A stretch of DNA of 9,733 bases, taken from Corynebacterium accolens (GTDB lineage: Bacteria > Actinomycetota > Actinomycetes > Mycobacteriales > Mycobacteriaceae). The notes beneath the pieces are model-generated. The model saw nothing but the letters and a program-made list of their open reading frames with translations, did no database searches and was not told the origin of the DNA. Made by a program: the position numbers and the translations under genes. Positions 5,167-9,733 of the stretch are shown here, piece after piece (the stretch's first letter is position 1; each line of letters begins with the position of its first letter). Where the stretch lies: the NCBI RefSeq assembly GCF_030515985.1, contig NZ_CP100376.1, positions 2,140,722 through 2,150,454 of the forward strand, given 5' to 3'.

Positions 5167-8100
5167 ATGTCAAAGTTCTCTGAGGTCCTTGAACAGCTGC
5201 GCGAAAACCAACCACAGGCGAAGTACGGCATCGCCTTTGAAAAGCTCATGGTGAATTTTTTCCGTACCGATCCGACTTTGAGAACGCAATTTGATGAGGT
5301 CAGCCGCTGGGTTGATTGGCGCTATAACGGCGGCAAGGCGGATACGGGAATTGACTTGGTTGCCCGCCGGGTGGATGACGGCACGTGGATGGCCATCCAG
5401 TGCAAGTTCTACGCTTCCAATGCGCGCATCCAGAAATCTCATCTCGATTCTTTCTTTGAGGCCTCAGGGCATTCCTTTGAGACCGAAAACGGCAGCGAAT
5501 ACTTTGGCAGCCGCATGATTATCTCCACCACGGATCATTGGTCTTCACATGCGGAAACGGCGTTGGCCAACCAGATGATTCCCACCAGCCGCATCGGCCT
5601 TTCGACCATTGCAGAGTCCCCGATCAACTGGGATGTGGCCTTTCCCGGCTCTGAGGTGCAGGATAAAAATATCCAGATTAACCTCTCCCAGCGCGAAACT
5701 TTCGAACCGCGCCCGCACCAGCAAACGGCCATTGATAAGGCCATCGAGGGATTTAATACCCATGACCGCGGCAAGCTCATCATGGCCTGCGGTACTGGTA
5801 AGACGTTTACCGCGCTGCGCCTGGCGGAGCGCGTCGCAGAAGAGAATGGTGGCAAAGCCCGCATTCTGTTCCTCGTTCCTTCCATCTCCTTGTTGTCGCA
5901 GACACTAAAGGAGTGGACTGCTCAAGGCCGCCTAGACATGCGTGCCTTCGCGGTGTGCTCGGATTCGAAGGTTTCGAAGAAGGCGGAAGACATTGCGGTC
6001 TATGACCTCGAGGTTCCTGTATCTACGGACGGTGAGGAGATTACGCAGCGCTTTGCTTCTGGCAAGCGCGCCAAGGGCCTCAATATCGTCTTTTCTACCT
6101 ATCAGTCCCTGCCGGCGGTCCATGAAGCGCAGCAGCAGGGCCTAGATGATTTTGATCTGGTCATTTGCGATGAGGCCCACCGCACCACAGGCATTACCTT
6201 GGCTGGGGAGGACTCCAGCAACTTCGTGCGCGTGCACGATTCGGATTACATCAAGGCTGCTAAGCGCTTGTATATGACTGCAACGCCACGGCTTTTCGAT
6301 GACGCTGTTAAAGGCAAAGCCGCAGAGCACTCGGCGGAGCTGACCTCCATGGATGATGAGGGAATCTATGGACCGGAGTTCTATCGTTTGGGCTTCGGCG
6401 AGGCCGTGGACAAGGGCTTGCTTACGGACTACAAGGTCCTCGTGATGACCGTCGATGAATCCGTGGCAGCTAACGCCATGGCTCATAGTGAAAACAACCA
6501 GATCAACCTGACGCTGGCTTCTGCGATGATCGGTGCGTGGAATGGCCTGGCTAAACGCTCGGGTGAGTTGCAGGGAAAGAAGGGCGGTTTCGACGAAAAC
6601 GCGCAGCCCATGCAGCGCGCGGTGGCCTTTGCCAAGGATATTAAGACTTCTGAGCAAATTGCGGAGAGCTTTCCTTCCCTGATTAGGACTCATCAAGAGT
6701 TGCTCAAGGACAAAGCGGCGCTTAGTGATGTCTCCTTAACCAACGTCGACCTGAACATTTCCGCTCAGCACGTCGATGGTGGCATGAACGCCATGGAGCG
6801 CGGGACGAAGTTGTCCTGGATTGAATCGCCCGCGGCCGAAAATGAAGCCCGGATACTTACCAATGCGCGCTGTCTTTCGGAGGGCGTGGATGTACCGGCG
6901 CTGGACTCGGTCATCTTCTTCAACCCCCGCAATTCCATGGTGGATGTGGTCCAGTCCGTGGGTCGCGTGATGCGTAAATCGGCGGGCAAGGATTACGGCT
7001 ACATCATCTTGCCGGTCGCTGTCGCACAGGACGTGTCACCCTCGCAAGCCCTGAATGACAACCAACGCTTCAAGGTGGTCTGGCAGATTCTCAACGCACT
7101 GCGTGCACACGATGATCGCTTCAATGCCAAGATCAATTCCATTGCGCTCAATGGTGCAAACGCGCAAGATGAATTGCCTATTGACGTCAACCATGTTGGC
7201 GGTGACGAGGAGAAAAGCGATAAAGAAAAGCTTGCTGAGGCAGATCGCACCAAGTCCCCTGAGGCTTTTGAAGATTCCTCGGCCATGACGCAGCAGATTG
7301 CGTTATTCTCTCTGGAGCAATGGCAAGAGGCCATTTACACCAAGCTAGTGGATAAGGTCGGTACCCGCACCTACTGGGAAGACTGGGCCGATGACGTGGC
7401 CACCATCGCAGAAAACCAAGTCACCCGTATTACCGCGCTGGTAGACAACGCCGATGAGGATCTGCGCCAAGAATTCGATGAGTTTGTCGAGGGCCTGCGC
7501 AATAACTTGAACGATGGCATCACCGCTGATGATGCCATCTCCATGCTCTCGCAACACCTAATTACTGCACCGGTGTTCAATGCGCTATTTGAAAACCATG
7601 ACTTCATTACGCACAACCCCGTAGCCCAAGTCATGGAGAAAATGGTTGCGGCTCTATCCCGGGCGAACCTTGATACAGAAACCGAATCGCTGGAAAAGTT
7701 CTACGAGTCCGTGCGCGTGCGTGCGTCCGAGGTAACCTCTGCTTCCGGTAAACAGCAGGTGATTAAGGAACTGTATGAGCGTTTCTTCCGCAAGGCCTTT
7801 AAGAAGCAAGCAGAAGCCCTTGGCATTGTTTATACCCCAGTGGAAATCGTGGACTTTATCCTGCGCGCTGCCGATGAGGTCTCCCGCAAGCACTTCGGCA
7901 AGGGGCTTAGCGATGAGGGCGTGAGCATCCTCGATCCTTTCGCTGGGACCTCGACGTTTATGGTGCGCTTGTTGCAGTCTGGGCTGATTAAGCCAGAAGA
8001 CATGGCACGCAAATATGCCAACGAGCTATTCGCCACCGAGATTATGTTGCTGGCGTACTACGTCTCCACCGTCAATATCGAGACCACCTACAACGCCCTG

Positions 8101-9733
8101 CGTGAGGAAGCCGCCCAGCGCAATGGTGAACCAACACCGGACTACGTGCCGTTTACGAATATTGCCTTGGCGGATACCTTCCAAGTCCACGAAGATGGCG
8201 ATATTCCAGACCTCAACATTTTCCGCGAGAACAACGCCACCATCGAGCGTCAAAAGAACGCGCCCATCAACGTGGTCATTGGTAATCCGCCATACTCCGC
8301 CGGCCAAAAGTCCGCGAACGACCTCAACGCTAACCAGAAGTATCCCAGCCTGGATAAGCGTATCGCTGATACCTACGCGGCCAAATCCACGGCACAGTTA
8401 AAGAATTCACTTTATGATTCTTATCTGCGCGCTTTCCGATGGGCTACCGACCGCATCGGTGACCAGGGCGTCGTAGCATTTGTCTCGAACGGCGGGTGGA
8501 TCGACGGCAATACGGGTGACGGCGTGCGCTTGTCGATGGCCGAGGACTTCACCGATCTTTATATTTTTAACTTACGCGGCAACCAGCGCACTGCTGGTGA
8601 ACAGTCACGAAAGGAAGGCGGAAAAATCTTCGGTTCTGGTTCTCGTAGCACTGTAGCCATCACCATCGGCATCAAAGATCCCACAAAGTCTGGTTTCCAG
8701 CTGCACTACCGAGACATCGGTGACTACCTCACCGCTGAAGAAAAACTAAGTATCGTCGATTCCTCCTCGATAGAAACCATTGACTGGCAATCTATCAAAC
8801 CGAACAAAGAAGGCGACTGGTTGAACCAACGCTCTGAAGAGTTCGAGACTTGGCCCGCTATAGGTAGTAAAGGTGAGGTGGCCCAGAAGATCTTCGGAAA
8901 ACTTTCATCGGGCGTCGCAACTAGCCGTGACGCATGGGTGTATTCATTGTCGATGAAACACTTGCGAGACAATATGCAGGTTTTTCTCGATAATTATTCA
9001 AAGGCGACAAAATCTTACAATAGCGAAGAAAGCTCAGTTCCCTTTAAGGATTGGTTGAAAGAAAATGACCAATTCTTAAACGGAATTAAGTGGACTGACA
9101 TTCTTCAAAAGCGGGCTCAGAAGAACGAAAAAATCGAGCTAGATATGAGGGTTACAGCAAATGCTTATTATCGACCGTTCTTCCCTCAAAGGTTGTATCG
9201 AGACCCGAGATTGATGCACCGCCAGTATCAACTCCCCTCAATGTTCCCGACTCCAGAGCACTCCAATGTTGGGTATCTGCAACCCACGGTTGGTGCAAGC
9301 AAGCCGTACACCATGCTCGCGGTGGACCAGATTCCAGATCTCAATTTCTATGGTTCTGAAGGATCGCAATTCTTTACCCGCTTTACCTGGTCGCCGGTCG
9401 ATGCGGAAGACGGTGGCCTGTTCGGTAAAGGAGGCATCGTTAAGCAGGGCGAAGCCAGTACGTACGGCCAGGTCGGTGAGGTTGTTGATGGGTATGTGCG
9501 GGTAGACAACATCACGGATGAGATTAAGCAGATTTACCGGGATGCGTTGGGCGGTGATGTCTCGGGTGATGACATCTTCCACTTTGTGTATGGAAAGTTG
9601 CATGACCCGGCCTATCGCACGCAGTATGCGGCGGATTTGAAGAAGATGTTGCCGCATATTGAAACGCCAAGCTCGCGTGCGGAGTTCGATAAGTTTGTCG
9701 CGGCGGGTAAGGAACTCATGGCGTTGCACGTGG
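5167..9733 (+). CDS. Type ISP restriction-modification enzyme (LlaGI/LlaBIII-like), C-terminus outside window
   Basis: An uninterrupted frame of 1522 codons runs off the end; known Type ISP enzymes are about 1570 aa, so ~50 residues are missing. Domains in order: an Mrr-like PD-(D/E)XK nuclease, with E25, D63 in GIDLVA and Q78-C-K80; a superfamily 2 helicase/translocase, with RPHQ 182-185, Walker A ACGTGKT 207-213, DEAH 335-338, TATP 371-374 and QSVGRVMR 596-603; and a helical coupler ~620-870. Next comes a gamma-class adenine methyltransferase, with YTPVEIVDFI 889-898, AdoMet motif DPFAGTSTF 923-931 and catalytic NPPY 1040-1043. A target-recognition region follows from ~1150. All key residues are intact, so it should be active. 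Such enzymes methylate one strand at an asymmetric site and, on unmodified DNA, translocate with ATP and cut where two converge. No separate methylase or specificity gene is needed. Its recognition sequence cannot be read from the protein. Confidence 0.93.
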   Translation, partial: MSKFSEVLEQLRENQPQAKYGIAFEKLMVNFFRTDPTLRTQFDEVSRWVDWRYNGGKADTGIDLVARRVDDGTWMAIQCKFYASNARIQKSHLDSFFEASGHSFETENGSEYFGSRMIISTTDHWSSHAETALANQMIPTSRIGLSTIAESPINWDVAFPGSEVQDKNIQINLSQRETFEPRPHQQTAIDKAIEGFNTHDRGKLIMACGTGKTFTALRLAERVAEENGGKARILFLVPSISLLSQTLKEWTAQGRLDMRAFAVCSDSKVSKKAEDIAVYDLEVPVSTDGEEITQRFASGKRAKGLNIVFSTYQSLPAVHEAQQQGLDDFDLVICDEAHRTTGITLAGEDSSNFVRVHDSDYIKAAKRLYMTATPRLFDDAVKGKAAEHSAELTSMDDEGIYGPEFYRLGFGEAVDKGLLTDYKVLVMTVDESVAANAMAHSENNQINLTLASAMIGAWNGLAKRSGELQGKKGGFDENAQPMQRAVAFAKDIKTSEQIAESFPSLIRTHQELLKDKAALSDVSLTNVDLNISAQHVDGGMNAMERGTKLSWIESPAAENEARILTNARCLSEGVDVPALDSVIFFNPRNSMVDVVQSVGRVMRKSAGKDYGYIILPVAVAQDVSPSQALNDNQRFKVVWQILNALRAHDDRFNAKINSIALNGANAQDELPIDVNHVGGDEEKSDKEKLAEADRTKSPEAFEDSSAMTQQIALFSLEQWQEAIYTKLVDKVGTRTYWEDWADDVATIAENQVTRITALVDNADEDLRQEFDEFVEGLRNNLNDGITADDAISMLSQHLITAPVFNALFENHDFITHNPVAQVMEKMVAALSRANLDTETESLEKFYESVRVRASEVTSASGKQQVIKELYERFFRKAFKKQAEALGIVYTPVEIVDFILRAADEVSRKHFGKGLSDEGVSILDPFAGTSTFMVRLLQSGLIKPEDMARKYANELFATEIMLLAYYVSTVNIETTYNALREEAAQRNGEPTPDYVPFTNIALADTFQVHEDGDIPDLNIFRENNATIERQKNAPINVVIGNPPYSAGQKSANDLNANQKYPSLDKRIADTYAAKSTAQLKNSLYDSYLRAFRWATDRIGDQGVVAFVSNGGWIDGNTGDGVRLSMAEDFTDLYIFNLRGNQRTAGEQSRKEGGKIFGSGSRSTVAITIGIKDPTKSGFQLHYRDIGDYLTAEEKLSIVDSSSIETIDWQSIKPNKEGDWLNQRSEEFETWPAIGSKGEVAQKIFGKLSSGVATSRDAWVYSLSMKHLRDNMQVFLDNYSKATKSYNSEESSVPFKDWLKENDQFLNGIKWTDILQKRAQKNEKIELDMRVTANAYYRPFFPQRLYRDPRLMHRQYQLPSMFPTPEHSNVGYLQPTVGASKPYTMLAVDQIPDLNFYGSEGSQFFTRFTWSPVDAEDGGLFGKGGIVKQGEASTYGQVGEVVDGYVRVDNITDEIKQIYRDALGGDVSGDDIFHFVYGKLHDPAYRTQYAADLKKMLPHIETPSSRAEFDKFVAAGKELMALHV

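Noticed and set aside
6142..6696. 184-codon antisense frame inside the Type ISP gene
   Set aside because: It lies opposite the helicase motifs of the Type ISP frame (DEAH and TATP codons) and its product matches nothing recognisable. Long antisense frames are common in high-GC genes.
9238..9729. 163-codon antisense frame at the end of the window
   Set aside because: It is a mirror of the C-terminal Type ISP coding frame, with no start signal or recognisable domain.
1..9733. CRISPR array, rRNA genes or riboswitch
   Set aside because: No regularly spaced direct repeats, no rRNA sequence, and no leader long and structured enough for a known riboswitch were seen.

Overview
The window is chromosomal DNA of a high-GC actinobacterium, most likely a Corynebacterium. 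The pointers are the arrangement of a dihydrofolate reductase end followed at once by a mycoredoxin, the codon use, and promoters whose -10 box sits about 6 nt before an ATG (leaderless mRNAs, common in corynebacteria). The genus is an inference; no species is claimed.

Layout. (1) 1-702: conserved housekeeping block. It holds the 3' end of a dihydrofolate reductase gene (folA), a translationally coupled mycoredoxin gene (mrx1) with a CPFC active site, a terminator region rich in hairpins, and a complete tRNA-Arg(CCU). (2) 703-2509: a lower-GC block directly downstream of the tRNA. It has a catalytically intact PP2C-type phosphatase gene overlapping (ATGA) a gene for a membrane-anchored protein with an unrecognised soluble domain, then a tiny overlapping ORF. 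(3) 2501-2973: a clear promoter, a small gene for a probably exported 109-aa protein, and a terminator. (4) 2979-3222: scar tissue. It holds the last ~120 bp of an IS3-type element (terminal inverted repeat plus the transposase C-terminus) and a cluster of hairpins. (5) 3223-5011: a divergent pair, a TDT/TehA-type transporter gene on the minus strand that looks cut short at its C-terminus, and a LysR-type regulator on the plus strand, with an inverted repeat between them. (6) 5167-9733: one open frame of at least 1522 codons running off the window. It encodes a single-chain Type ISP (LlaGI/LlaBIII-like) restriction-modification enzyme with nuclease, DEAH helicase/translocase, gamma-type adenine methyltransferase and target-recognition region in that order.

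How the parts relate. FolA and Mrx1 are co-translated core genes. The tRNA-Arg marks the edge of accessory DNA: everything from about 703 to 3222 has signs of insertion or decay (lower GC, IS remnant, truncated gene). The LysR protein probably controls the divergent transporter. The Type ISP enzyme is a self-contained anti-phage barrier. Its AT-rich dip in the target-recognition region suggests that its sequence specificity was exchanged independently of the rest of the gene.

Most novel candidates: the PP2C/membrane-protein gene pair, whose joint function I cannot assign, and the mosaic Type ISP gene with an inverted repeat directly upstream of its leaderless start.
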